From positions 42,596,745-42,660,744 of the forward strand of contig NW_024609837.1 of assembly GCF_016920785.2 (NCBI RefSeq): DNA of 64,000 nucleotides, given 5' to 3'. Position numbers and translations under genes: made by a program. Origin of the DNA: Ixodes scapularis. Its lineage: Eukaryota > Arthropoda > Arachnida > Ixodida > Ixodidae. The notes beneath the pieces were generated by a model. The model was not told where the DNA came from. It saw nothing but the letters and a program-made list of their open reading frames with translations, and made no database searches. Below are positions 47,297 through 58,861 of this stretch, piece by piece (within the stretch, counting starts at the first letter, position 1; the number at the start of each line of letters is the position of its first letter).

Positions 47297-47506
47297 TAAA
47301 GCCCCTTCATGTTTCAAAAGTAGCGCAAAGTGCGTCGATGCACGAGGCACGTGCAACGTGCATCCCTTGGGAAGGTCATGGCGGCACAGCGCAGCTCTGA
47401 GCTAGATTTCAGACGCCATGTTCTTTCCAGAAGTGGCGCGCTGAACGTGTCTCGCGCGTTTCCACAACAATGAAGGCGCCACTTTTCCCAGGATACAGGG
47501 GCTTTA
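47297..47506. mobile_element. MITE with TAAAGCCCC ends, right inverted copy
   Basis: It starts TAAAGCCCCTTCATGTTTC and ends CCCAGGATACAGGGGCTTTA, the mirror of 46824-47031. The 265-bp spacer between the copies holds a short AT repeat and T runs. Two copies in opposite orientation could behave as one larger foldback. Confidence 0.75.
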
Positions 47507-49100
47507 GGGCCCGTTTGCTCGAAGCGCTAACCGCGGCTAAAGTTAGCCGCAGTACCTAGGAGAGGGATTCTGAGATCATGTGACAGGGATCGGTAGGGAT
47601 GCGGGAAAACATGGCGGTGCCCCGCAAAGTGAGCACCGCTCGCTTCGGAACTAATATGTCGTTGTAGCTGCAATATCGCGCGCGTTAGTCAGTAACTAAT
47701 GGTGCAGGAGGCTTTCGCTTTGCCTTACCTCACTTAAATCGCAAAGCATGAGCAATGACCTGGCCGCATTTTTTAAATAGTATTTCGATTCTGGCCATTC
47801 TTAAGCCTAAATGAACACGATAATTGTCGGCATGCATGGAAACGTCTTTGGAAAGTGGATTGCCTTGACTCAATCGGCCTTGTATTGATAGCACACAAAT
47901 TTCCCAAGCACCGAGGTGCATGCTACGAGTGTAGTTGCAGGCATTGCGCGTGCTGGCGTATGCAGTAGTAATATACCCGTTGCTCTGGGCAGGGGGCGCG
48001 AGCGCGTCCGGAAGACTTACGCAAGACGCGACCAAGTTTTGCTGGCTGCATCATCCGTGTGGCGCTGTAACGTTCGATTTTGCACGTGCCACGTTCGAAT
48101 ACAAGCCGCTGTCAGCATCTGTAGATGTTCGGTAACAAAACGTCTAAAAAAAGTTAAAAAAAAAAGAACAGAATTATGCTGCTTGAGGCCGCAGCGTTCC
48201 ATTAAACATTCCTTTCATATTTGCTTTCTTTCACAGCTTCCGCGAGCACGTATATTTCACTTTACGTGATAGTGAAGCCGAAGCTACTCGGAAAAGCGCG
48301 TCATCCTGAACGATGCTCGCACTGCACGAGCGCGCGTGCTTGGCAGGGACGCGGAAAGCTCGCAGCTCGCTCTTGTAGCCTCTGCTACGCTGGAACTTAG
48401 AATGGAACTGAGTAGAAAAAACTCTAGTGGGGAAGCGTATTGATGCACGTTCGAAACGCGAGCCAAATATTCTATTTTGCTCGCCTGCAGCGCTGCTCAA
48501 AACTTGTGATCTACGGGCCTATCGTTCTAAAGGAAAAAGTCTAAAACAAATTTTGCCTTGCACGCGCGTTCGTCCAAGTCTTATACTGATTATTTACTTC
48601 GAATCTTTTATAAGAGGAAGGACAGCGAGCGCGGACCATAGAATTACACTTCCAGCGTTCTTCTCGATGCTTGGGTAATTTAGAAAAAGGTCTGTCGGGG
48701 CGGGACGCTGGTCTTCTTTTGTGTACTATTAATATCCGGTCGATTGAGTCAAGGCAATCCGCTTTCCAAAGACGTTGCCATGCCGACACTTATCGCGTTC
48801 ATTTAGGCTTAGAAAGGCCAGAATCAAAAGACTATGCAACAAATGCCGCGAAGTCATTGCTCGTGCTTTGCGATTTAAGCGAGGTAAGGCAAAGCGAAAG
48901 CCTCCTGAACCATTCGTTGCTGACTAACGCGCCCGATAGTGCAGCTACAACGACATATTAGTTGCAAAGCGAGCGGCGCTCACGCACCGGGGCGCCGCCA
49001 TGCTTCCCGGCATCCCAGCCCCCAGTCACGTGATTTCAAACTCCCTCTCCTAGGTACTGCTGCTAACTTTAGCCGCGGTTAGCGCTTCGAGCAAACGGGC
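47507..49100. mobile_element. 1.6 kb foldback element with arms of about 390 bp
   Basis: The outer ends are gggcccgtttgctcgaagcg and its inverse cgcttcgagcaaacgggc. The arms run from 47507 to about 47901 and from about 48716 to 49100 and remain alignable throughout (for example gtgattttaagc-type drift around ctaactttagccgcggtt, and gccttgactcaatcg near the inner edge). The central 815 bp has no recognised gene. It abuts the MITE pair without spacer. Confidence 0.85.
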
Positions 49101-49692
49101 ACAGGTTTCTTTTCCGCCAGCTCTGCATGATGGCCAATTTACCTCGTTTCTTTATACTGGCTACTGCATGTCAGGAACATCGGTGGTTTTGATAGAACCG
49201 AGTTGGATGGACATCTGAGAATTCGAACTTATTAGTTAATACACTGAAAGCGACACGTACTGAATACATGTAGCGATGTAGGAGTGTGGCAGATTTAGAA
49301 ATATAGAATTTTTTTAATTATAAGCTCGACCACTAATTCAATCTGAGTATTCTTAATCCTAAAGTCAGATTGAATGGAAATATGTAACCAGATGCACCAC
49401 TCGCTGACAGTAACTCTGTCAAATGGCCACAACAATTTAAGATCCCTCCCCCAGGTCATACTTCAGAAAAACGAATAGTTTATTTTTCGGTTAATATTGG
49501 TTAAAACCGGTTACCGGTGAATAATTTGCGGTTCCGGTTACGGTTACGGTTTTTATAAGTATCAAATAACGGTTTCGTTCCGGTTACGGTTACAGAAAAA
49601 ATTTCGTTCCTAAACGGTTTTCGGTTTCGGTTACGGTTACGGTTTGAGTCCCTGATTTTACGGCTTTCCGAAAAACAGCACAAATTCGACGG

Positions 49693-49800
49693 AAGGACAG
49701 AACAAGCGGGTTGTTATGAATAATTAAACTCGAGGAAGAAAATGAGAAGGGACGTATATTTTGCGTTTGTCCGTCCCTTCTCATTTTCTTCCTCAAGTTA
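49693..49800. mobile_element. 108-bp insertion containing a 29-bp-arm hairpin
   Basis: It is flanked by an 11-bp direct repeat aaattcgacgg (49682-49692 and 49801-49811) that is single in the 36.6 kb copy of the host foldback. The insert contains gaggaagaaaatgagaaggg and its inverse. The superfamily is unclear. Confidence 0.7.
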
Positions 49801-49965
49801 AAATTCGACGGGTTTTTAAGTTTCGGTTTGCTATTGGAGCGCATCTCCCCGACGACAACCGCGCCAACCGCACCCCGTGAAGAAATAGTGCAACCAGCCT
49901 CTGCTGCGTCGCGCGAGGAGAGCGCAGAAGAGGTTGGTTGCACGGGGCGCGGTGCCGTCGAGGCC

Positions 49966-49968
<3 letters not shown>

Positions 49969-50030
<62 letters not shown>
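49969..50030. repeat. (AT)31 microsatellite at the foldback break
   Basis: A pure AT run of 62 bases begins exactly where the foldback copy loses similarity (after ggccgag). Confidence 0.97.
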
Positions 50031-50033
<3 letters not shown>

Positions 50034-52019
50034 AGGCACTTTGGACTCGTTCTTCGCCTAAATATAGAGCTAGCGGTTCGAACCAGATACCAAAGTTTGA
50101 AAACTAATCGTTATCTTATTCAAAAGCTATAGGTGCTTTTCTACAATACGCAGTTTACTTTTGCGGTTAAAATACATTTTGTTCTTTTTTTTTTTCGTTT
50201 TGGAAAAAAAAAAGTGGGGGGGGGGGGGCGGTTATAAACAAATCTTTAACTGGATTTGATCGAAAGTGGTTTCCTAAAGATAACTTAGAACAAAAGTCGA
50301 AGGCATCTCCATTTCCTGTTGCTCATCCCAATACCATGTCCATTTAATGCACAGATTAATTACCTCAATTTTAGCATATAATTAAGTTAATGCATAATTA
50401 AAGGACAGAGGTTTCGTTCTATATTTCTTCCTTCTTTCAGGGGAGATCGACGTGCTCAAAGATGCTTCGTCACTCACTAATAACTCGCGAGCGCGTTATA
50501 CCTGAAACATTACACGCATCGTGGCACAAAATGACTATATTCTTTCATTGCAGACTGAAAGGGTTCTGTTATTGTTGAAAGAGCAGTCACTGCCGAGCCT
50601 CCTACGACGCATTTCAAAACTTCCCATCGATGATTTCACTACCGACCCACACAGCCAGACAGACAAGCATAAAGTAAATATATCGAAGGAACGTTCTGTG
50701 GCGATGACTAAACGACAGTGGAGAGCGTGAAAAGTCAATCTAGGTACACCCTACTGTGAAAGTTGCGCTGATAGCGCAGCGAGGTCTTATCTCAGAACTG
50801 TAATATTGCCTCATGTATCCTAGTGGCGCAATCTCAACAACCATCTATTCACGCAGACGAATTACCAGCTTACAAACCGAAGGACAAGGTTTGTATCCAC
50901 ATTCCGAAACCGGTCTATGTGGCGTCATGAAAAACGTTGACACGACTTCAACAAATCTCGATGTTTAAAACTGTATAAACTGAGATCGGCAAAGTATATG
51001 AGAAAACAAAGTGAACCGAAACGTCACAACACGCTACTCACCATGTTTGCAGGTAAACAAGGTGCGCGCGTCCGATGAAAGTTTCACAACACTTCACTCA
51101 CAACACTCTCAGAGTACACACTTTCACTTCACACAGGAAACATTTCATGCGCTGCTTTGCCGCACGACGATACTGCGATGCAGACTATACCCACAAGACG
51201 AAACCGGCTGCTGTCTTCCTTCCCGGATGCTTACAGCCCACACACTTTTAACACCGGTAGCTTTTAAAAAGAACACTGCGGCGGCGAAGTGATCGTTGAA
51301 TGAAACAACGTAGCACCCGACAGCCACAAGAACCACAACACTCACCACCGTTATCACAATCCAATCTAGCCTAAAGAAGCTGGCTACGAGACGATCTAAA
51401 TCCGAATCCGGAGCCTCCGCAGACGACGACGCTCGTAGCAGACGACTCGGCGCTCCGCAGACGACGAGAATCGTAGCAGACGACGGGACCGCTCGGTGGT
51501 TAACGCTGACACGCTTTGAAGAACGCCTGTCACACCTCCACAGATACCCCCCCACACACGCTAACACAATGCAGCTTGTTGCAGCGCAGCGACGCAGCAG
51601 ATACGACGCTCAAGCGAAACGCACAGCTGTAGCCTCCCGCTGACGCAGCGGACGACACGCCCGAAGCTGCCTGCCTACCGTACCGGTGAAACGACAGGCC
51701 GGCGACTTTTCTTTGGAACGGGGCAGGGCGGGGGGTGATATCATATCTGAGAGTGGAGCGAGCCGGCTTTCCACGCTTCGTGACGTCATTTCCGGGTGAG
51801 GGACCCGCGTGGCAAGAGACACACGCACACATACACGGAGAACTCGCGAAGGCCTTGAAACGTGCAGTCGCGCACTCCGAAAGCGGTCGTGGAAAGGGGC
51901 ATGCGTTTGACGCGATGTTTTCTTTTATCGTTGTTGCTTACCGCAGGTTTTTGTTTGGAAGGAGCGGTGTGCTGCACTTTTTGTTTCCCCGTACCTGAGG
52001 TTTATATACTTCGTTACAA
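50031..52019. other. non-coding or unresolved; possible CpG-rich promoter area at 51380-51850
   Basis: A minus-strand frame (51567-51145) contains a hydrophobic run DWIVITVVSVVVLVAVGCYV and precedes a donor-like AACATG|GTGAGT near 51034, in a CpG-rich setting with a tandem gcagacgacga duplication. This could be a first exon, but the frame stops before the donor and I recognise no family, so no gene is called. Confidence 0.35.
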
Positions 52020-52186
52020 CCTACGATGGACCGCAACGGGCGTTACGAGTTATCCCCAGCCAATACAATGCCGCGTCTGTATCACGCGACCTTGGGGACG
52101 GACGAGCGGCGTCTAGTCACGTGATACATTCCCAGCGCTGGATTGGCTGAGATAGCGTGTAGCCCCTGGTGTGGTCCATCGTAAGG
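52020..52186. mobile_element. short TIR element, 167 bp
   Basis: The ends ctacgatggacc and ggtccatcgtaag are inverted. The interior (caatgccgcgt.., gtcacgtgat.., cccagcgctggattgg) resembles a diverged segment at about 61560-61675, so the family has at least one other relative here. Confidence 0.65.
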
Positions 52187-53025
52187 TGAAATGGACTATA
52201 GTTGTATGCGGTCCTGCTTTCGCTCTTACTTTAACCAAGTGCTTCTACTTTCGCTGAAAGCGTCGGGGGAAAAAGAAACGGGCACTATGTGGAGCGCGGA
52301 AGATGACCTTGATCGCTGAAGCCAAGCAGCGAACAGCGCAACTAGGAAGCGAATCGCTGTGCCACGCCGCGAGAGCTGCCTCTTTAAAATATGGCCTACA
52401 TACGTCTTGGAAGAGAGTTCCTGTATATGAATGAATCTCGGGAATTGCCCGAGCAAGTGGTCACAAAAGCTGCTCGCTTCGCCTAGCCCAGTAGCTACAC
52501 TACACGGCTTAGTACGCTTGGTAGTACTCCCGCCTCAATGTTTCTTAACTAGGCACCCCAGATTTGGAGGTCTTCGAAATGTTTTGTGGCTTGTTCCACG
52601 CTTCGAATGAATCGCGGAATTATTCATTTATTCCTTTATCTATTTGGCGTTGAGGTGAAAATATACTATAATTCAAAAGAAGAACACGCAAAAAAAAAGT
52701 ATTTATCCACAAATACGGTCTGTCAGTATAACTAAAGACACACCTCAAAACAATAAATACAAGTCTGCTAGCAATGCAAATATGGGGGAAATTCAGTCAG
52801 GTTCACGATCAGCTTTGCAAGGCTGACTAGTGATAGGGCACGAGTTCGATGCTCTCTGTAATTATTCCAAAGCTAAAAAAAAATGATTGCGACAGCAGCA
52901 CAGATTGACCCTAACGCGCCATTGTATAAACGGTACTCCGGAGAAAAAAAAAGTAGAGGCGCGACCAGCAGTTTTATGACCTAAATTCGCCTCGCAAGTA
53001 TAAAAAGGTGTCGCACTAAATCACT
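52187..53025. other. non-coding stretch
   Basis: No conserved frame or delimited repeat seen. Confidence 0.45.
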
Positions 53026-53672
53026 TTAAAGGGATACTATACAACGAAATTTCGGAGCTTATTTTTTGGTCTATATGTGTTCAAAGGAGCAGTATCACAT
53101 CAGACACACCAATATCCTGTTAACAAAGACACGAAAAAGAATTTTAAAACGAATTAAACGATTCTCAAAGAGCACCTGGTGGTTGTCGCTAACGCCTCGT
53201 TTGTAATGCCCGTCTAGGAACATTGGCAGATAGTGACGACGTTTGTCTCGCCTCCGGCCACGACGAGAGAAGAGAAGAAGGAGGAACTCCCTTCTTCCCG
53301 AAAATCCCTTTTGTGTGTCGCAGAAGTCGCTATTGTCCCTCTAAAAGATTATAGAAGATTAACCCGTCACTCAAAATTCGTACAAAAGCAGCCGCTTCGA
53401 TGGCTGGAACGACAAGGCCATTCTCTCGACGTCAGTCTCGCCGTAGCTTTGCTCGTCCCGAGACGACCTACGTCACGACGGCGTTGGATGTCACGTGGTC
53501 TCCGCTGGCTGTTCTCCAAGCGCTTGCCAGAGTGGGCCGTTTACAGCAAAAAATACAGCCATTAGGCTCAAAATACAAACGTCCGATTGTCATTTACGGA
53601 TATTGTGATCATATTCAACCCATGTGTGAACACAACGGGTATATTTCAAATTTCGTTCAAGTACCCCTTTAA
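53026..53672. mobile_element. TTAA-flanked MITE (piggyBac-like), copy A
   Basis: The left end TTAAAGGGATACTATACAAC and the right end (reverse complement TTAAAGGGGTACTTGAACG) are inverted and sit on TTAA. Both continue into cgaaatttc/cgaaattt. No transposase is present; open frames inside are Arg/Ser-rich and unremarkable. Confidence 0.72.
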
Positions 53673-53789
53673 ACAGTATCCAAATATTCGCTCGCGGAAT
53701 AGACACTTTCAAGCATTTCCTTTTGCAAGAAAAAATTTAAAAAAAAAATCAAAATGCAATTTTCTTTTTTTTTTTTTTTTTTTTTTTTG

Positions 53790-54336
53790 TTAAAGGGGCT
53801 GTGAAACAAATTTTGTGCTGAGATAAAATATTTTAAATTGGGACTTTACTAATCGCATATCGTTTAGTTGGTCAAGAGGAAGAGGATAGAAAGCCAAAAT
53901 CCTTCAATTTCTTTACGAACATTTGAAAACATAGCGGACTATTTTGGTACCTTCTTTCCTTCGAAAGCTCTCCGCCTCTTCACTATGATACATCCGCGGT
54001 TCCCAAAGTGCGTCAGCGGTGTCAACCTGACGTCAGCCGAGCCCAACTCACGCATTGGACACAAGAACTGCGTCACTCGGACGTATGCGCTCGTCAACAA
54101 TACTTCCGTCGACGAATATTCGGATTCGCGTTCGTGGCCAATGAGTGCCCTGACGGAACTTATCGTCACTGGGGAATGACAAGTTCTATGCTGTGCATAA
54201 AAAGCACGGTGGAAGCTAGGAGTCATCGCACCGGCACCGAAGAATGTCACGACGACGTGATTTCGCAATCCGCGTTTGAGTTGAGGATCAAAGCTAAGGC
54301 GGAAGAAGTAGGAAAATCGTTTCATGACCCCTTTAA
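53790..54336. mobile_element. TTAA-flanked MITE (piggyBac-like), copy B
   Basis: The left end TTAAAGGGGCTGTGAAACAA and the right end (reverse complement TTAAAGGGGTCATGAAACGA) are inverted and both on TTAA. A 28-T run lies directly outside the left end. The element is 118 bp from copy A. Confidence 0.75.
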
Positions 54337-55423
54337 TACAGAGATTGTTTTATCTTTCGAAGATTCCAGCACTCTGCTGTTAAAATAACCGAACTTAAGG
54401 TCCCTTGATCCTTCTTTTCCAAGTAACGACAACCAATACAAATGACAAAGCATATTTGTAACCTATACTGTAAACCCTATCCGGTATGGCCCTCAATGAA
54501 GGGCTAATAGTATTTCAAATAAATAAAAGAAAACTGTACTTATCCTTGGGGCGAAGGGTAGATTGTAGTCATAAGCTTTTACAAAGTCTAATGATCGGCA
54601 GCTGATCCGATTGTCCGCCATATATTCTGTACCACAGGTAGTGCGAGAACGATTACGAAAGTTAACTCTATAATTGTGAGATATCTTTGAATTATAATGC
54701 ACCCGCATACCAATTAAATATGAAAAAAAAATTAATGCTCAGGTAAACTGGCAAAAGGTCAGGTGAACGGGTAATTATGGCACTTATAAGAAAATACTTA
54801 AGAGCGGGGGGGGGGGGGGGGGGGGGGGGACAGTAAATCTTTACTTTTAAAGGGGCACTGAAGTCATTTTTGAAAATATCTGTGCGCGAAAGGAAAAGCT
54901 GTTAGCGCTCTTTCTCTTGTATCTTTCTCTCTGCGCGAATTACATCAATAAAAAGTTGGTAAGTAAACCGTACATCAAAAGTGTAAATTTACTATAATTC
55001 TCTCTTTGGAATTGTTTTTAGCGAACGGACGAATTTATCAAGCAATCTGCCATGTCTAGAATTTAACAAAAATTTATATTTTTTTACAGTGATTTATTAA
55101 AAATCAATTCGATTTAAATCAAACATATCTTATCTAAAACAGATAAATTTGATATACTTGAAAAAAAAAATTTTTCTACTCCGAAAATACCGGACAAAAT
55201 TACACAATATCGCAACAGGAAGTCTGTGTCCTGCTATCGATTATTTATAAATTCGAAACCCTTAAACGCCTCATAACGCGAAAATCCGGTGTCGCCGGCG
55301 GCGTGACCGAGCGATGGTGCTAGAAATGGCCGACGGCGTAAAGAGTAAAAACTCGTCAAAAATGCTCGGATTGACGTCAAATTTCTCGGAGAGGTTCATG
55401 TAAACAAAGTAAATTCCTGGCGA
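54337..55423. other. non-coding stretch with a lone TTAAAGGGGCACTGAA end
   Basis: A third TTAAAGGGGCACTGAAGTCA end occurs near 54848 right after a 24-G run (54806-54829), but I found no matching inverted end. The rest is AT-rich. Confidence 0.5.
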
Positions 55424-55464
55424 TAATAATTCCTCCGGGGATTATTATCGCCAGGGAGACAAAG
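55424..55464. repeat. short hairpin
   Basis: cctggcgataataattcctc pairs with attattatcgccagg around a central ccgggg. Confidence 0.75.
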
Positions 55465-55520
55465 GACAAACCCACATCTGTAAACAGAGCTAGGTGATTG
55501 GTGCGCTACCGAAACAAAAT

Positions 55521-55594
55521 CCGCCTGGTCCTGGTATCGAACCAGGAAACCTCTGCATTTCCAGTGGAGCCGCCCTACCAACTGAACTAACCAT
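55521..55594 (-). repeat. tRNA-like sequence
   Basis: On the minus strand it has a box-A-like TTAGTTCAGTTGGTAGG and a perfect five-base T stem with box B (CCTGGTTCGATACCAGG). The acceptor pairing is only partial, which suggests a SINE head or tRNA pseudogene. Confidence 0.55.
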
Positions 55595-55683
55595 GAATTT
55601 TGACGTCAGTAGAGCAAACGGGTTTTATCAGCCGCCACCAGTCTAACACCAACAAGGGTGAATATCCTGCATTTTAAGCTTAT

Positions 55684-55820
55684 AATGAATGATAACGCAG
55701 TTAATGCAAAGGTGCAAGCGAGCTGGACAAGAATTACGATAATTTCTGGTCCAGAGATTATTATCGTCATTCTTGTCCAGCTCGCTTGCGCCTTTGCCTT
55801 AATTGCATTATCACCATAAA
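55684..55820. repeat. foldback, arms about 64 bp
   Basis: gcaaaggtgcaagcgagctg and gacaagaattacgataat at the left pair with attatcgtcattcttgtc and cagctcgcttgcgcctttgc at the right, around a loop of about 9 bp. Confidence 0.85.
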
Positions 55821-55861
55821 TCAATGGCTTTCAAACGAAGATTTGGTGCATTCCAGCCTGG

Positions 55862-55930
55862 GTGGGAATCGACCCCGGGCCTCCGGGGTGTGAGCCCGAC
55901 AGGCTTCTTCGACGTCACGGCGGCTCCACG
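55862..55930 (-). repeat. weak tRNA-like sequence
   Basis: The minus strand contains GGTCGATTCCC, a box-B-like motif, and shares cggcggctccac with the tRNA-like sequence 300 bp away. No convincing acceptor stem is seen. Confidence 0.3.
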
Positions 55931-56271
55931 GTTCTGACTCACTAAAGGTGTGCCCAGTGCGTAAGCCATCCTTTCGCATTCCCACACCTCTGCCGAATAT
56001 TTGTAACGCGACAGTTTTAACGAGCTCGTGTCGCAGAAAATCCGTCGTCGGTGGCGTGCGCTAAAATGCAGGATAGGTCGATACGGTCATGACGTCAAAG
56101 CAGGTGACCTCGGGCGGGAATTTCAAACCCACAACGCTCATGTGAAACGTGACCTCACGAGTGCAATGAAAGTGATTATAACATGACATATAAAGCGAAT
56201 TAAAGGACGCTGCATGTCTCACATGATTATTTTTATAAAGTAAACTCAAAGAAACAAATTGAAGAATTTTA

Positions 56272-56334
56272 GGCGGGATCTGAACCCACCACCCTTCGGT
56301 TGCGAACCAGACACGATGCTGACTGGGCCACCCA
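56272..56334 (-). repeat. tRNA-like sequence
   Basis: The minus strand reads GGGTGGCCCAGTCAGCATCG at the box-A side and GGTGGGTTCAGATCCCGCC at the box-B side, with a possible TCTGG/CCGAA anticodon stem. D-arm pairing fails, so it is probably a tRNA-derived repeat. Confidence 0.5.
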
Positions 56335-58652
56335 AGGCACGCTTGCACGACTTGGGAACGAGCTGCAGTTTAAACGCTTATATGTTTCGCTATCGCGTTC
56401 CACTCTTAAAGGCGAAGCTGAAGCGCCCTCCTGTTCTTGTCTTGGGATTTAGATTATGATATTTTATTTCTGTAGTTGGTAATGTAGTCTACAAGACGAT
56501 TGTTACCCGTCCAGTGCCGCGAACGTGCATTTTGTGGATTCACAAGAGCCCGGTCGTATACACCCAATCAACTCCCTGACGGCACGCGGCTGCGGTGGCG
56601 CTGCTTTCAGTACTGGGCATGCGCAGACGCTTTGTCTGACGCCAGTATGGTTTCTGCCCACACGAATGGCCCACACCTTGTGTGGAAAAGCACGGACTTG
56701 TTTATAAGCAGTGTGTTGATCCATATATCCACCTTTTTGAGTCTGGACTTAAATGACTTCTCACAAAACTCCTTTATCTTTTTTTTCGTCTCCTTTGTTT
56801 CACCCCTTCTCAACCATGGGCGTGTTACGGGTTCGTTCTATAAAAACGTATATTACTTAATTTCAATTAACATGAGAAGGTGAGGAGCGATTCGTCGCTT
56901 TAATGAATTAAAAAAGAGCGTTTTCAAATATAGCATCAACTATTTTTAACGCAATCTGGTTAATGGCACTGGTGAGAATACTGACAAGCCGAAAAAATAG
57001 AATTAATTATATTTAATTGAAACCTGGACTCGGTACTCAGATCACACAATGAAATATTTACAACCAAATACGCAAAATTAAAAAAAAAGAAAAAGAAAAA
57101 CAGTTTCGAAACGGTGTCGGATTTTCTTTTTTCATGGAAACGCTGGAAAGTATTTGCATTTCTAAAATACTCTTTAAAACCCACTAACGGTAAGCCCATT
57201 CCGATTATTCTCAAACACATGATTTGTTGATTCAAGCTATCCACCATACTTTGTTTTTGTAGGTACGTACAAAACATTGTAGTTAAATGTGATGGGAACC
57301 AGCCGCAAGTTGTAGATCGGTTATTCATGAATAATGTTCGAGGATCTTACCATCCTCCAATGCATCACCATCCATCAATGCAATGCCCAGTCCCAGAAAC
57401 CATAACGTTTTAACATTTGTGCGCAGGGCTATGTTAAGACTTGCACGTGTATAACGTACCACTAACGTAAATCTCCGAAATAACTACATTGTTTTTCTTT
57501 TTCGTAACTTTCAGTTACTTCTAGCGAACTAGCTTTTAACTGCAAATCTTCACAAGAGCCCATCGCTCTAGTGTTAAATCTGAATTTTCATAATTGAACG
57601 GAATATAAAACAAAATGAAACGAATAAAATTAAAGAACGTATTTCATCAATACGTTTCTATGAAGCATAAAAAAAAAAAATGTTCGCGGAAAGTTTTTTT
57701 TTTCGCTTTTTTCGCATCTGTGTTTTGTTTAATTTAAGGGATTAACTGCTCGATAAAGGTTACCTGTGTTTAAGACGTCTCTGTGTTAGCGTATTCTCGA
57801 ATACTTCCTTTACCGCATTTAACCACCCTTACGTTGTTATCATCGTTTTATGAATGCATTGGGCGCGTGTCCACTTATTACCCCCCAGAAGGCAATGCCT
57901 TGCCGTGTCGTCGTCGTTAGAGGGTCTGAGACCCGCCCTCAAGCGGCCAACACGCTGCAGCTCGGCGAGAGACACCGCAATACGGCAGACGCGTTCGTGT
58001 TGGCTTCGCCGCCTGCAAGCGTCGTATTGGCTGTGAGACGCTACACTAGTAGTCCTTGTCTTATATGTGGTGTTATTGGTACACTAGCGGCCAGTGGCGT
58101 AGCCAGGAATTTTTTTCCGGGGGGGGGGATGCTGGAGGTAGCTGGGATATCCATGACTCTTCACAACTCCGTCTATAGGCCTTTGCAAAAATCGCTTTCT
58201 GCGCGCTGCCATCTTTGTCTGCTGGGCTGTGGAACGCCTTCTGAGCATCCGCTGTTGCTCCGTTGTGCGGTAGATCAGACGCTGCACGTGCGTCCACAGC
58301 TCAGTGACTAAGCATTTTTCCCCCGGGTGATGAGCGATGCAAAGTTCTACAGACGGCTGAAATCAACTTTCGGTGCGCCTAGCCCCGGAGCTTTGGAGTC
58401 AAGCTCTCTTGGACCGCTTTCTGATATGGCGTACCACAAACAGGGGATCTATAAGCCTGACATGTTTCTGGAACTGACGTATGTCCGGTGCAGACAAGAA
58501 TTACTCGAGGAGATTCACCATTTTTATACTTCCAGCTGTTCCAAAGTACTGAAAAGAATGCAAATATTGCTCTACGATTGGATTACCATGACGAGCCCTG
58601 TTGTGAAAGTGTCTTAAAGAGAATTTATTTTGTTTTTACATATGCTAATGCG
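56335..58652. other. non-coding stretch, no gene seen
   Basis: The part at 57915-57990 resembles the host sequence around the hAT-like insertion at 31.02-31.07 kb (ccgccc.aagcggc.aacacg.tg.agctcg.cgag). No exon is supported. Confidence 0.5.
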
Positions 58653-58856
58653 GGGAGCAAGTCGTCTCCTTCTTGCGCAAGAGTTGCGGTGACGTCAGAA
58701 CGAAGCAGAGCTCTGATTGGCTTCGACTGAAAGGATAGTGGGTAGACCTCAAGGCTCGCTACCTTGAGGTCTACCCACTATTTTCTTTTTAAATCAGCCA
58801 ATAAGAGCTCGGAGTTCTACCATCCTCGCAACCCCTGTGCAAGAAGCAGACGAACC
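58653..58856. mobile_element. palindromic foldback MITE, copy 2
   Basis: It matches 20755-20963 throughout: ggagcaagtcgtct at the left, an inverted end, and the central hairpin gtgggtagacctcaagg/ccttgaggtctacccac with a 7-bp loop. Confidence 0.82.
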
Positions 58857-58861
58857 AAGGG

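Larger units (their letters stand above)
44866..49654. mobile_element. 4.8 kb hAT-like composite element with 8-bp target duplication
   Basis: The terminal inverted repeats are exact over 15 bp (CAGGGACTCAAACCG and its inverse). They are flanked by a perfect 8-bp duplication attttacg (44858-44865 and 49655-49662) made within the foldback element, whose uninterrupted counterpart is visible in the 36.6-37.5 kb copy. Subterminal regions (about 44880-45010 and 49490-49640) are dense in ACGGTTACGG and CGGTTTCGG motifs, typical of transposase-binding arrays. The interior holds a decayed coding segment, an inverted pair of MITEs and a 1.6 kb foldback. No hAT transposase is recognisable. Confidence 0.9.
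44659..49968. mobile_element. second copy of the long foldback element, split by insertions
   Basis: The left part (44659-44865) begins TA-CGGGGTGTTTCACGAAAGG and follows the 36.6 kb element through aattgctcagcatcatcg and gcagaacgatagaagg to gcattttacg. The sequence resumes at 49655 with attttacggctttcc and continues through gggtttttaagtttcgg into the central hairpin region, ending at ggccgagat where an (AT)n array begins. The hAT-like element at 44866-49654 and a 108-bp insertion at 49693-49800 interrupt it. The far right arm is missing. Confidence 0.85.

Noticed and set aside
49590..50061. Ile/Tyr repeat proteins
   Set aside because: They are translations of the (AT)n array and the flanking foldback arm.
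51145..51567. Possible membrane-protein first exon
   Set aside because: The hydrophobic segment and nearby donor are suggestive, but the frame ends before the donor and no family is recognised, so no gene is called.
55521..56334. Functional tRNA genes
   Set aside because: The acceptor or D-arm pairings are incomplete in each, so only tRNA-like repeats are reported.
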